Shown one piece after another: positions 10,784-22,895 of a stretch of 64,000 nucleotides of DNA. Source of the DNA: Bremia lactucae (Eukaryota > Oomycota > Peronosporomycetes > Peronosporales > Peronosporaceae). The number at the start of each line of letters is the position of its first letter. Position 1 is the stretch's first letter. The stretch spans positions 90,156 through 154,155 of the forward strand of contig NC_090611.1 of the NCBI RefSeq assembly GCF_004359215.1, given 5' to 3'. The position numbers were made by a program, and so were the translations under genes. The notes beneath the pieces are model-generated. The model had not been told where the DNA came from and ran no database searches. It worked only from the letters and a program-made list of their open reading frames with translations.

Positions 10784-13700
10784 CTACCTAATCCCACTTC
10801 TAGTGGTGGGAAGCGTCGTTTGACGCGAGTTAACCCTGAGCTTGGCGCTCAAAGGCGTCAACGGCGCACGGGCAATCTTGCCGAAGAGGTACCTCAAACT
10901 CACAAGAAATTCGGAAGAGAGGCACCCAAGCCACTTCACCAGATACTGGTATTGACCCATACGACGACGTCGCTTTAAAAGTTTCTTTACGTGAAAGTGA
11001 AGGTTCTTTTGCGCATCAAGCAGCGCGGGTGGGGGCCGAAATCTCATCGGATCTTTATGATACTCTAAAGCACGAAGTGCACCTTCTTCGTGATGTCTTT
11101 GCTCCGGTTGAGAGGTCCTTTGAAGCGGTTCAGATTTGTTTTTGCTGCTGAAGCGTCAGCAACCTCGTTTAGAAAGCCAGCTGGACATCCTGGTGAGGAT
11201 GCAGCAATCTGCGGCACGACCGCCTGTCTCGGCGCAAGCGCCTTTATTTCCACGTGGTATGGATCCCGACATGGGTGTGTACACAGCTTGCTAGGAAGGC
11301 TTAGCGTGTAAGCTAGACCCTTCTTGACCACGACCGTAAATGGTCCAATAAAGCGCAGCCGCAATTTGCTCTTGTAGACCACGGAAACCAAGTCAGTAGG
11401 TAGATGTTTAGCGTTTAATAAAACTCGGTCATCAGAATTAATACAGCTTCCGCCTACAGCATCTGCTTGTTCTTTTTGTTTGTCTTGGTCTTAGGACACT
11501 AAATCGCGTCGCGAGGACTCGCTTACTTGTTTCCGTATGATAGCAGGGCTTATATCAGCAAGACTATCGTCTGATACACCCCACAAGCCCGCAGCCACGC
11601 AGTGATATCGTAAAAGGAACGCATGGGTGGTTGAGACCGTTGACATAGAACGGATCATAGCCTGTAAAAGCATGGACAGAGTTTAACGCAAATTCCACCA
11701 CTGTGAGAATTGAGCTCCAACATGTTGGTGTCTAAGCACACACACTGCGTAAAACGTCGTCAATGACGCGATTAGCTGGTTCAGTTTGACCATCGGTCTG
11801 CGGATGGTCCGCGGTGGACATGTCCAATATGGTGCCAAGCACTCGGAGAATTAATTTCCAGAGCTTACCCGGGAAACGGGGGTCCCGATCAGTGACAATT
11901 GCCACTGGCAAACCGCTTTGTCGAAACACGCGATCGATGAACAGCCTTGATGTACCTTCACCATCAATCGTATCTATCACAGCCGCTAAGTGGGCCATTA
12001 ATGCTCAATTGGTCAACAAAGACCACTATGCCAGTGTTATCGGCCGAATATTTCGATAAACCGAAAACAAATTCCATACTAATGGACTCCTAACACCCTA
12101 TGGGTACGGACAGACTTGCTAGTGGCGCAGCAGAATGCGCCGAGGATCTAACCCGTTGGCAAGTTTTCGCATGTGTGAACGCATGTGCTGACCTATTTTT
12201 AAAGTTTGGGCCACCAATAAATCTGGCTTACAGAGCCGTAGGTCTTTTCTCCACCGAGACGACCGCCGAGGACAGTATCGTGTGCCTCATAGAGGATTCG
12301 GTACTTCAAATCCTCATCATGAGGAACAACAGAGAATCCGTAGCGTCCGTTCATTAAAGCAACAGGTCGTTATCTGTAGAAAATCGATGTAACCTCACAC
12401 GGAAACGTGCTGACAATTTAGACCCGAGTCAGTGCTCTTAAGATTTCGTAGCAGATTTACACACTGTTCATCCTCGGCGTAAGCCGAACGGATTAATTCA
12501 GTATAAGGCGACAATATAATTGTTCAATGAGAGAGCTCATAACCCAGCCAGCGAAATAACGCGTTGGCCAAAGCAATCTGCTTTCTAGTCTTATTTTTCA
12601 CCACGAAGTTGTATTCGGCGAAAAAGGATATCCATCAGGTCATTCTCTGTGAGAGATGGGACGACTTAGTCGCATTGTGTAATGACGATTGATCTGTATA
12701 TATCACAAACGGCTTAGAGCCGAGCAGATGAACTCTGAATTTGACGATAGCATACTTCACAGCAAGTAACTCTTTGCCAAGAACTGGTTACTTCTTTCCC
12801 CAGCTTCAAGATGTCTAGATGCGAACGCAATAGCACGTCCATGCCCATCAGCATCTGCTCGTAGCAGAGCACTGTCAATGGCAAAATTTGATGCGTGACA
12901 GACGACACTGAAAGGCCAATTTGAATTTGGTAGTGCCAGGATCGAGGCGTGGATAAGACTATCTTTAACTTCTTGAAAAGCATTATATTCTGTTCTAGTC
13001 CAGCGCCATTATGTATTCTTTTTAAGGAGGTTAAATAATGGTCTAGCCACATCAGCATAATTTTTGCTATATTTGTGTAAATAATTGGTGAGACACAATC
13101 ACTTACGCAAATCCTTTTGGTTTTTAGAAACCAGCCAACCTACAATGGCTTATACCTTAGCGGGGTCCGCTCTAAGGCTTCGCTTCCCAATGAAGCGCGC
13201 TAAGAAAAGAAATTCTTCTGCGCCAAAAATGCATTAATATGCATTGATTAACATGCAGTTTATTTGTGCGCACACACTCGAGCACTGCTCGCAAATGGTC
13301 TAAATGGCTTACCATATCCGATCGACCCTCCGCACGACTATGGACAATAACGTCCACAAATTAAGTCTGTGCATAACCTCGATGAGGGTGGAACAGTTGC
13401 GTCACTAGACGATTAAATGTTGCCGGGCGCTGGAAAGCCCTTTGTGGCACAACCAAGCACTCCCATAGCATTCCGCTTGAGGTGCTAACCGCTGTGATCC
13501 GAATATCGCTAGCTCGCATGAGCAGTTGGTAGTAACCATCGACGAAGTCAAGTGCACTGAACATTGTACATTCCACCATATTGTTCCAAAGATAATCCTT
13601 TCTAGGAATGGGGTTTTGTGCTGGTATAGTGCCAGCATTATACTTAATTTAAGCATGTACAATGCTCCATTTACCATTCGGCTTTTTGACACAAAATGTC

Positions 13701-15270
13701 GGTGTCGAATAGGAAATTGCTCTCTCGTACCATTTTTGCCTCGTGTTTAGCACGGAAAAAATCGTCAATGACTTTACACTGCCCTTGATATAGGTCACTG
13801 TCGTGTGACACATTATTTGGTTCCCGGAACCAAGTCGATTTCATGACAGACTTTTCCATCCGGGCGTAAAACAGATGGTGGTTGGTACATACCACATCTT
13901 GGAATTTCTGAATCAGGGAATAAATGGATCCATAGGAATTTAAGGATCGATGACCCACTCCGCGCACTAAGAGCAGCGTTTGTGTCATCCAGGATAGCTT
14001 CGTCCATAGGTGACGATGAGTTTAACTCTATCGTTGGTCGAATACCACCATATCAGATAAGTCGCCAGCCTTTAAGGTTCAGCCGGACTCATCAATAGAA
14101 TTCCGTCTAGCTCTGATAGAGCATGTAACGAAGAGATTGCCGCAAGGCTGACTTCTCCCTCACTGTTACCAGTTTCACCATTAAGAAGCGTATGTGATTG
14201 CTCACTCGTATCATTTTGTGAGGGTATAAACGCTTCGCGCTTCCACTGTCTTGGAGTAGAGACAATACGCCTCTTAGAGGCCGGGACATTCACGTCCCCG
14301 GGTTTTCCAGCCTGTATTGGTTCTATACAAGACATGGTGTCTAATTTGACATCCGACAAGGAGCTAGGTAACTCAAGTTCCTTATCCAGCGAACGTTTAC
14401 GTGTCGCTTCACGTGCATTTGAAGTATTTGACCCAAAATGCCCTGACGAACCGTCAATAGTGCCACTACTGACATTCCACCTTGGCCGACCATACTCGGT
14501 GGTCTTAGACGTGCCACTCCACTTATATCAGGGATATTGCACCCTCGAGGTCCTGGCGAACCACCAACAGTGTCACTACTGACACTCAGTACAATGCCAC
14601 CTCGGCCGACCATACTCGGTGGACTTAGACGTGCCACTCCACGTATCTCAGGTATATTGCACCCTTGATGATTTGGCCTTAGGCCAACAATGCTTTCTGC
14701 ATTCAGTGAATCGTTATTACAACGAGTGTCCACTTCTTTCTGCTGAGTCGGGCTCAGAATTAATGTTTTCAACATTGGAGTTTATTAGCTCAGACATTAT
14801 TATGTCTAAAATATTGCAAGACTCAGTCAATGATTCGCGCCAATAGCGCTTTTGTTGCCTAGCAAAGGTGGGTTCATGATTCTTCAAAACTTTGCTAGGA
14901 ACATTGCGCGTGGCGCTTAAGGTCTTAGACCTCCAATCAATCCATGGCTCTTGGCGTTCAAGCCAGGCCATACAACGGATAAGATCATATATCGAATCCA
15001 AATCAAGAACAAGACAGCAATTCATACCGTCAAAGTCCTGAACCTTTATGCCTTAGTTCAATGGAACCTTAGAGACAGTGACGCGAGTCCCAGTCGCTAA
15101 GCAAACAGTGATTGTATCACTTTCACGCGCTTTAAACGCCTCAACGTTTGTTGACTTCCTTCGATGGAAAGACGTCGAGCATCATTGCAAGACGCTCCTG
15201 AGTCAATTAAAATTGACCATGGCCTATTAAAGCCCTTCACAGTTGCTTGAGCAACTAGCAAGCCAGGCAT
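10784..15270 (-). pseudogene. Protease-pol remnant of element B1 with C-terminal chromodomain
   Basis: Read right to left: protease with ILIDSGASCN near 15210; LDSIYDL and PWIDWR segment near 14940; an inter-domain region with a 40-residue duplication (14455-14680); RT N-terminal part near 13800-13990 (ILDDTNAA, DLVPGTK); RT palm at 13360-13580 (FSALDFVDGYYQLLMR, ATFNRLVTQLF) with the YFDD box decayed to FVDV near 13350; RNase H-like region 12714-13000; integrase core with VTDRDPRFPGKLW and STADHPQTDGQTEP (11732-11998); the LRFIGPFTVV integrase tail near 11350; and a chromodomain with QYQYLVKWLG near 10960. Chromodomains mark the chromovirus lineage and can direct insertion to chromatin. Many stops make it non-functional. 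Confidence 0.85.
14455..14680 (-). repeat. 120-bp tandem duplication inside B1 pol
   Basis: The string GGCCGACCATACTCGGTGG occurs at about 14486 and again 120 bp later at about 14606, with the following 70 bases similar in both. 120 bp is 40 codons, so the repeat preserves frame and duplicates the peptide GVARL(S/R)PPSMVG. Element B2 carries this segment only once (near 47735-47780). Confidence 0.75.
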
Positions 15271-16384
15271 TTACTCACACCCCGTGCCATTACGCACCAA
15301 GCTAATTGGGGCTAGGTCCTGTTTACTCTCACCTCGTATAGGTTTGACAGAGCCTAGGTCTTCCTCAATAGGGCGCCCCGCACCTACTGGGTATCGACGT
15401 CTTCCCGCACCGTACCATATTTCTAGTATTGGTCGGAATTGGTGCTCTTTCGAGCTTTGCGCGTATTTCGTAGGGAACGGACCGGACGTAAGTGTTTCGT
15501 GCTTCCGCATATATAACATCTATGGATGGTCTTATGCTATTCCACAGCTTGAGAGGCCTCTTCTCCTTCCTCAAACGAGGCTTATATCCATGAGTTCCGG
15601 TCTATTAGACGGTACCCATGTGATCAAAGAGCTTGTTCGGTAAACAGGCAAGCTAACACGAGCAGACTTAAAGTTGAACTCAGCGCATAGCGCTTTAGCA
15701 ACTGCTTCTTCGATAGTAGCAGGATGAGATTGGAATAATTCCGTCTGGGCAACGCTCCCATAAAGATTATTACAGCAATTGCTTCTTGCACCGGGTTTTG
15801 ATGCATTGATGCAATGAGGGTTCTCAACTCGTGGACAAAGTCCCAGGGTTTGTTTACCCTGTCGAGTCGCTAGGAGCCATGCTCGCATGCGAATAGCCTG
15901 ATCAGGCGGTGCAAGTATGCTGGTCGTTTGCTGTTTCAGCGAATCTCATGAGGGAAAAGCGTCGTTTATGGACGTACTGCTCGGTAGTGCCCACCCCATT
16001 GCTCTACCTCCGAGTTTGGAAATGGCCATTGCTACCTTTTTTTGTTCTGTTAAGAACAAAGCGGAGTCAATGGACATCTCCACCTGCTTAATCCACAAAG
16101 GGAGGTTTCCCCCCTCTTTTGCCTCAAAGTACATTAACAACTAGAGGGCGAGCCCTCGGTTCTAAATCAGGTACAGAGATGTACCGGGTTGGCATAGATG
16201 CCGCTAAGTGGTCCTGTACCTGACAGATCAGGGAGGCTTCGGATCGCATGAAGGCTTCAAGCCTTGCATGCAGGACCTCTGGTTCGTGGGAGATAATAAA
16301 TTCCACGTGTTCAATCACCAATAAGGATTTGAGCTTGTCATTAGCGGCGCGTTGCGCTTCTGACAGTTCTGGAACCTCTTCCAT
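15271..16384 (-). pseudogene. gag remnant of element B1
   Basis: ATG at 16384 opens MEEVPELSEAQRAANDKLKS, matching B2 gag at 46022 (MEEVLNLSEAQRAAYGKLKT). The frame contains PEVLHARLEAFMRSEASL and PTRYISVPDLEPRARPL, breaks near 16125, and resumes in another frame with FLTEQKKVAMAISKLGGRAM. Further fragments reach about 15571, where ALCAEFNFKSARVSLPVYRT matches B2. The zinc-knuckle segment is decayed. The broken frames indicate an inactive copy. Confidence 0.8.
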
Positions 16385-16444
16385 TTTTGTGACGTTTAAG
16401 TCTTGTAAAGACTCAGGCGTGGATTGACTACGAGTGCTACAAGG

Positions 16445-16615
16445 TGTAGCGGAGCTTCCTCGCTCCTAAAGATAGAGGAAGACTTTTAGACACTGAGAGC
16501 CTCTTAGTTCTATTGAAGTAATGGGTTTTACAACTCATGGAGTTGAACAAACTATTAGACCTTATGAATTTTAGTTCAAGGAATTCAGGGGTTCGTAGAA
16601 TTAAGTGCCCAAGAG
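16445..16615 (-). repeat. LTR family B, truncated 5' copy of B1
   Basis: On the plus strand it starts TGTAGCGGAGC and follows family B sequence as far as GTGCCCAAGAG, then switches abruptly to plus-strand RT sequence of element A1. About 310 bp of the LTR are missing. The primer-binding site precedes it at 16433-16442, with one mismatch to TGGTAGCACT. Confidence 0.8.
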
Positions 16616-17390
16616 TACAAGATATTCCGTTCGGATAAGTAGGCACCCAAGCGGTGTGGCTAGTCATGCCACAGGGGCTAAGTAATGTACTGCGATAATT
16701 AACAGATGTGTTACCAATCTGTTGAGATCGATGTGGGATTTTGCACCGAGCTATTTTGATGACGTCTTCATTCAAGCAGAGCCATGAACGGAAAGCCGGA
16801 CGTTGAAGTTCATCGTACCCACGTCCGAAAGTTTCTTTCACTTATGCGTAAGCTCGAGTTGTATGCAGATCTCAAGAAGTGTATATTCGCTGCAAGCGAA
16901 ATACCACTTCTTGGGTGCGTCGTGGGTAAACACGGTGTACGCTCGGATCCAGAAAAAATAATAAAGGCGATCCCCGATTGACCTGTGGCAGTCGATGGAA
17001 ACGGATTTAGAAAGTTCCTCGGTTTAGCGTACCTGCACAAGTACTCCCACAATTATGCCGAATGACAGCTTTCAAATAAAAGCGGGTGTGATCCATGTTA
17101 CGAGGTTGATTCATGTTCGTCAAACGAAGCGAACCGCATCTTCCCTCCCATCCATTGATGGATTCAGGTGGTGAGAAGTGCTTTCTTGTTGAAAGTTTCT
17201 TGAAACAACCTTGAGGCAAAGGGGGTTCGAACGAGCTATCTCGTTCGTTGGCGAGGGTAACCACCCCTGCATGATAGTTGAGAACCTCGTTTTCCAGTTA
17301 TGTTGGACGTTCCGGGTCTCGTCTCGCAGCACGACGAGTCCCATCCTGCTCGGAAGAATGTCCATCGGAGAACGAGCGCTCTTCTCGCTC
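16616..17390 (+). pseudogene. RT end and chromodomain remnant of element A1
   Basis: A GVASHATGAK relic of the RT motif is followed, after stops, by an open stretch (16784-16981) with MNGKPDVEVHRTHVRKFL, LYADLKKCIFA and EIPLLGCVVGKHGVRSDPEK, the standard RT thumb sequence of gypsy elements, then FRKFLGLAYLHKYS. Near 17080 the sequence jumps to the integrase tail: SYLVRWRG near 17240 and PVMLDVPGLV near 17300, a chromodomain C-terminal half with stops. RNase H and integrase core are absent, so this element lost about 2-3 kb of pol. Confidence 0.8.
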
Positions 17391-17394
17391 GTAA

Positions 17395-18320
17395 AAGGAT
17401 TTGACGTTCTCAATCCCACGACGCATCTCATAAGAGATGATCGTCCTCCAATCAGGATCTTTGACGGGATATGTTTCCTTAGGGGCAAGTCCTGCACCCT
17501 GAAAACAGCATAGGCATAAGTCCCCCACGAGAGGCAAATCGGTGCAACTTATAGCATGCACCGACTACGGTCCGTTTCTCGAACTGTTCACGGAAAGCAT
17601 TTGGCCTGTCAAGCCAGACCTCACGGCCTTTTTGTACATTCTGTACAAAGGCTGTCCAAGCTTGGAACAAAGGTTTGACATATGCCGGAAAAAGGCATCG
17701 ATGAAGATTTCCGTCTCATCCTCACCAGGCTTGTGAAGCCTGGATGAGTCGAATTGCGGAATATGATATGGATCGTTAGTCAAACTAGATCAACGAATGA
17801 GGTTATCCTAAGAGGGCAACCAAGACCTCTTTTCAGGAGCGAACCGCAACGTATTGCGATCCCTCTCCTCTTGGTTCATGTTAACGTTATCGTTAATTTG
17901 GCCTTTAGAGCGATCCTTAAAATCGTTTTTTTCCTGGTGATGCAAACTTGCACCACCACCAGCACTCTTCCCTTCGCGACCACTTAGTTCCTGATGACGC
18001 ATACTTACGTCAACAGAGTTGTTATCACCCACGGAGTCATCTGACGATGACTCCCTACCAAAGAGGTCCGACGACCCGAACAACCTCATCGTCACCTCTC
18101 TGGTTATCACGATAGAACCCAAAGGTTTAACGTACTCGGCCACGGGTGATCCGGCGGCCTTTTCAGTAGCGACTGAGTCGGGCGATGCCGGTGACTTGGT
18201 CCAGTCACCTTTAATTGGTGTAGCAGGTGACTTGTCACCGTCACTTGCCATGTCATCAACAGATGACATGTTCCAGTCACCTACACTGGGAGTGGGAGTT
18301 GACGTATTGCCCGCAAAAGA
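17395..18320 (-). pseudogene. Opposite-strand accessory ORF of element A1 (aORF-A, copy 1)
   Basis: The minus strand reads a Ser/Asp-rich N-terminal region from 18269 (MSSVDDMASDGDKSPATP) and a basic Gln/Asn/Arg region ending RNTLRFAPEKRSWLPS at 17808. After frameshifts follow FIDAFFRHM, then AWTAFVQNVQKGREVW, FEKRTVVGACYKLHR, GDLCLCCFQ, WRTIISYEMRRGIEN and FSDG. The same ordered motifs occur in element C (43454-44604) and A3 (54890-55640). The C-terminus lies opposite the chromodomain end, so both genes converge and slightly overlap. I recognise no known domain; the cysteine cluster could bind metal. Three frames are needed to read this copy, so it is broken. Confidence 0.6.
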
Positions 18321-18571
18321 CGCATTATCGACTACTTAAAATTTGCACTACCAACAACTGCACTGATCCGTGCAGCTGCCAGCTTTGCGGCCTCATGGCC
18401 CACGCAGAAAGACTTGTTAGTCGCCATCTTGATTTTGGTCAAAATCAATGAATGAAAATTAAAACAATATTTGTGTTGAAACCAATAATGTAAAACTACA
18501 GGGAAATACATAATATTATTTCTTGTCACCCAACATCAGTCACTATATTGACTGTTGGTTAAGAAGGGGGG

Positions 18572-19064
18572 TGTAACGGGGTGTCCCGTTACATAAGTAT
18601 TATTTCCTATAAGAGGAATAACGATTATTATTTCCTATTAGAGGAAACAAACGAAGAAGTACAAAGTTATTATTCCTTATTAATTCTGACTCAAATAGTT
18701 CCAATAATACCCAATTTTGTAGTATTGATGAAATTACACATTACCTGTATTGATTGGTTGATTTAAGTCTATATCAAACTCACCATCGTTACAAGACACG
18801 ATTGTGCGGTGCGCAAGGAGGCGCCATACTTACTCAAATGCCATTATAATAAATTCGGTAGATCGTTGCGTAGAAAACTAAATTTATTAATACAGTTTTA
18901 CTTTTTCCTAATTCTAATTCTTTGAATTATCTTTGGTAGCTAAAGCCCCTTAGCTACTTAGAAACCTTCTTCTGTACCCTTGAGTCTATGAAGTTTCGAG
19001 GCACCTACCCTGCACTGTAATCAGCGTAAGGTTTATTAGTACTAGTGAAGGGGGCCCCGTTACA
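18572..19064 (+). repeat. LTR family A, 3' copy of A1
   Basis: Begins TGTAACGGGGTGTCCCGTTACA and ends GGGCCCCGTTACA, with a purine tract immediately before it (AAGAAGGGGGG). The termini TGTAAC..GTTACA are short inverted repeats, as expected for an LTR. Confidence 0.85.
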
Positions 19065-20990
19065 CATGCCAAATATGTTGGGTCTCTTTCATAGATAACT
19101 TCAAAAGAATTCTTTGTAGGAAAGAGCTGCGCATGAGACTCGGTTTGTAATACATACCGTAGTAGTCATCGCCTTTGCACACCATTTTTTTCTCCACCTT
19201 CATGTGGAAAATCATTCCCTTTTGCACGTTCCGCAACCGTGCGATTCATTCTCTCTGCCAATTTAATTCCTGTGAGTACGGCACAATTGTTTGGTGGATA
19301 ATCAGCTTTTTTGCAAATTTTCCGATCCATTATTTGTCCTAATGTACTTTATAGTAAAGTCCATTTGATTCTCCATACGTGCCTTGTTTTCAGTAAATCT
19401 GCCCCCCGCTTCTGACTTGTAACTGTAAAGTAAGCCAATGTATAACACAAAACAATCGTCGATAAACGTAACAATATACCTTGCTCCACCTCGTGATTTC
19501 GTTTCTATTGGTCCCATTACATCGCTATGTATAACTTGAAGTGGAACTGTCTTCTTCACTCCTCCATATGTTGACTTCGTAAGTGGCTCACCATGCATCC
19601 TTCACATAACCCCCCCCCCCTCCATCTTTGCCGATATTACGAGTGCCATATACTCAAAACCATTCATGCGTTTATGTAGAGTCTTCATCTTGTTCATTGG
19701 TTGATGAACAAGTCGATCATGCCAGATGTTTTAAGTCCACCTTTGAACCATATCCAATTTATGTGCATAATCTTGCTGATTCGTCTGGTTGGCAATTCAT
19801 TATGTTAATCGTTCCACATTTTAACACAGTAGTCACCACTTCGCCACCATTCTTGATAACACATATATCCTTAGCGAACGTCACTTATAAAGCACGCTAG
19901 GACAACTCTGGAATTGATAGCAATCGTAGATCCAGATCAGCTACGAATAAATCGTCTTCCATTCGGATTCGAACCTTGCTCTTCAGTATCGCACGTGCTC
20001 CAACCCCCATCACCAGCACGTTGCTGCTATTTGCAACTGCAATTGCTATCGGGTCATTTATTTTTCTTAATTCCGAAAATTTGTCTTCGTATGTCTACTT
20101 GCTCCACTACCCAAAAGCCATTCGTTAGAACCTCGGTTTGATGTTGTAAACGCTTGCTCTTTGTTCTTTTTTTCTCTTCGCGTAGTTCCGCTCCTACATT
20201 CGTGCTTCTTGTGACAGACCTTGTTGCATAGTAAACATTTTTCTGCAAACTTACGTTGGTGGTCCTTGCGTCTTGACGCGTAAGTTGACCGTGGACCAAT
20301 TTATTGCTCTCTTTTCTTGCTATGTATTCATACTAGCGATGAAGCGTCTCCTTGACTTTTTATAAATTGATCCCGTTCATGTTCTCAGCGATCTTGTCAA
20401 TCTGGTCATAGTCTTCAGAATGACTTGCAAACAGGATTACCAGCTGTTCATGCATTAATGTTCCGTCGCTTGCATCGACATACAAAGCGCATCAATTTCT
20501 GGAAATGCTCCAAGATGTTACCATGCTTGGGTAACTTAAACTCATTCAACTGACGTCGCAATTGAACCCATTTTGGACACATCGTCGAAGAAAAAAATCT
20601 TTAGGACCCCCCATGCCTCCGCCATTGACGAGGCATTCGTACCATCGACTGTAAGCTTGGGCTTATCATTGTCGCCACGATTGCAAAGGCCATCATCACG
20701 TTGACTTTCCAAGTCGATGACAGTTGCGTCTCTTTCTCTTAGGGCCTTCATCTCATCGATGTACTTTTTTCCCCACCTTTATTCGTGCGTTCCCACACGA
20801 GGTTATTATCTTCGCGGAGTATATCGTACGACTCGCCCGTACTTGGGCTTAGAACCAGTTGATTATAGAAAGAGTAACGTGAAAAGAAACATAATTAGGT
20901 CCTTAGTTCGCAATTCTGTGGTACCTGTAACCCCTAGCATTCTTGATCCTTCTTAGTGACTTCTGAGTGACGTCAGCGCTTAAACATTTC
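19065..20990 (-). mobile_element. Ty1/copia remnant, 5' half
   Basis: Right to left: LTR-like sequence near 20880-20980; gag start near 20751; a zinc-knuckle relic near 20215-20260 (CLLCNKVCHKKHEC); copia protease NEWLLGSGASRHTKTNF at about 20085-20135, where GSGAS replaces the usual DSGAS; GAG-pre-integrase WHDRLVHQPMNKMKTLHKRM near 19690-19750; and integrase start VIHSDVMGPIETKSRGGARY (19302-19598). The domain order PR-preINT-IN identifies Ty1/copia rather than gypsy. The coding sequence stops where element A1 ends, at 19064, and RT is absent. The catalytic Asp of the protease is Gly, so this copy is dead. Confidence 0.75.
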
Positions 20991-21029
20991 CAATAGAAAG
21001 CATTTGACCGTCTTTTATCACGTGCAGTG

Positions 21030-21170
21030 AGGTAGCTGGTGGGCGTTTAAGGCGACCTCACCCAGCAAAATTCTACTTTTGAACAAGTGACGGATGCGGT
21101 TGCCCGTCTTCTCGTGCGCATTGTATACTAGGAAGTAAGTTTAATACTAATGCATATTTGGAAGCTGGTA
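21030..21170 (-). repeat. LTR family D scrap
   Basis: CGTGCAGTGAGGTAG, GGTGGGCG and GCGACCTCACCCA recur in the LTR at 61463-61985 (near 61548-61605), and the CTCGTGCGCA block is shared as well. Only about 140 bp are retained here. Confidence 0.55.
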
Positions 21171-21749
21171 TAGCCACACACACCTTTTGGTGTCATCACA
21201 TCCCCTTTACGTATGTTTGCTGTTATAAAACAAGACAACAGATCAATGAGAGCGTAAAATATTTGTAATGGTGTAAATTTTTTCACTTTATCGCAAAATC
21301 AATTGAAATTCTTTTAGAATCGTCTTTAGATCCCTATTTTGGCTTTCTTGTACACCACACACCCTAAATTATATTAGTTAATCCATTCCTTGATCACCTG
21401 CCTCTGTGTTTATGAGAGCTGTGTAAGGGCAGCTACTTGTTTGTAACTATAATTCACATTAGAAACCTATATGCAGGCCTTTCCAGCTTCAATAGCCCGA
21501 AAGGCCTGCAAAAAGACTTCCCAGTATATGCGCAATTGCCTTGTAAATAGCAAGATGCTTATTATAACAAAACAATACTTACGAAAGCTGACAAAAACTG
21601 GATAACAAGGAAAATGTAGCTTGCTTGCGCTAACGGAAACTACAAAACAAATGCACTAATATTCGCCTATCAGAAAGGTAAGCAATGCACTTTCACAAAG
21701 ATTAGTTGAAGTGAAGTAATATAAATCCATCGTTCGCTTAATTTCCTAA
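21171..21749. other. Spacer between LTR scraps
   Basis: AT-rich sequence with no coding signal. A short palindrome-like pair, GCAGGCCTTTC and GAAAGGCCTGC, lies near 21474-21509 and could be a small foldback. Confidence 0.4.
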
Positions 21750-22895
21750 GACTATATAACATGCATGCGCAAGAGCGCAGCTCCAAATCTGTCGCCTACT
21801 TCCAACTCAACTTTTCTTGGCTTAACGACCTCATACGACGTAAGAACCAATGGGTCGTGAAGGCACGTCTGGCTAAGTTGATCATGCTAAATTTCACTTT
21901 TGTCGCATCATCATTGATGCGACGTACTTCAATGTCGTCGTTTAACTTGACGAATCATCTTTAAAATGAGGCGCCTTGACTGCTTTATACTTAAAGATTT
22001 CTATCTTTTAGCTTTCGGGTCGACGTGGAAACGTCGGCCCACTTGAAGCATTTAAATGCTGCTGTCTCAACAGTTCCAACTGTGGAGCACCCTGTTCTCG
22101 ACACCTTTACGCGCTGGGAGCTTTGCTGGTGAAGCTAGGCTTCTTTTTCCTGGGCCTCGTCGAGTTCATGTTGTATGAACTCGGCTATAGCCGTATTTTT
22201 TTATCTGTGTTCAGATTGAGCAGCATGGCACCAACGGCTGGCCCGCCTACGGCAGAACTCATGGTTCGATCGCTCTTCAATCAAGGTCACTAATGAGTAA
22301 ATCTTTCACGCGTGCATGATAGCCTTCTTGAGGGGCTTGAAAGCTCCTTCCTTCTTCATCCAACATGTCCATGTTGGATGGAATGAGCGTGGGTCATTGA
22401 ACGAACTTCGAAGTGCTACCTGGCGTAACGGGGCACAGTTTGCTAGTACTGATAATAGTACTTGTCAGCCTACACTGATTACAGTGAAAGTGGGGCGCCT
22501 CGGCTCCTTTACTTACAAGAGGTGCAGAGGAAGGTATAAAGTAGCTAGGAAGTCCTGGCAACCAAAGGTTAACTCTAAGGCTTTAGAATCGAGAAAAAGT
22601 AAAACTGTATGTATATATTAAATTCCTGCGTAACGATCTTCTATATACGACTGACTTTAATATATCAATAACTAACTATGTATGACGCCTACTTGCGCCA
22701 CAATCGTGTCTTGTAACGATTGGCGGGATTGATTTAAACTTAAATCATCCAATCAATAGAATTGATGTTCCTAATGCGTCAATATTACCAAATTTGGTAA
22801 TATTGGAACTATTAATTCAACATTAATAAAGATAATAATTTTAAATTATTTGTTTAATTTTCTTATTCCTCTTGTAGGAAATAATACTTGTGTAA
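21750..22895 (-). mobile_element. Truncated family A element (A2): gag fragment plus 5' LTR
   Basis: The LTR portion (22425-22895, minus sense) carries the family A blocks, including TAATATTACCAAATTTGG and the GGTGCGCAAG-like segment in degraded form. To its left is a primer-binding site relic, GTGCTACCTGG, and a gag remnant including the GCATCATCATTGATGCGAC segment and the CGACGTGGAAACGTCGG segment, which match A1 near 8185-8300 in inverted orientation. The 3' part of the element is missing. Confidence 0.7.

Larger units (their letters stand above)
9403..16615 (-). mobile_element. Ty3/gypsy element B1 inserted in A1
   Basis: A reverse-strand element. Its 3' LTR is at 9403-9885 with an adjacent purine tract (read on the minus strand, GGGGGAGGG at 9886-9895). 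Moving right one meets an opposite-strand ORF, a chromodomain, integrase, RNase H, RT, protease, gag, a primer-binding site (16433-16442) and a truncated 5' LTR (16445-16615). The coding region is nearly complete in content but broken by many stops and frameshifts. It lies within the missing middle of element A1. Confidence 0.85.
7263..19064 (+). mobile_element. Ty3/gypsy element A1, degenerate, carrying nested element B1
   Basis: Left LTR 7263-7768, primer-binding site 7771-7780, decayed gag and protease to about 9300, then element B1 inserted in reverse (9403-16615). After B1 the element resumes with the palm end of reverse transcriptase (16616-17080), jumps to an integrase-tail chromodomain (about 17160-17390), continues with an opposite-strand ORF (17395-18320), a purine-rich tract ending AAGAAGGGGGG at 18571, and the right LTR 18572-19064. 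Most of RT, RNase H and the integrase core are missing. The two LTRs are clearly related but diverged by many substitutions and indels, so the insertion is old. No target duplication is visible. Confidence 0.8.
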
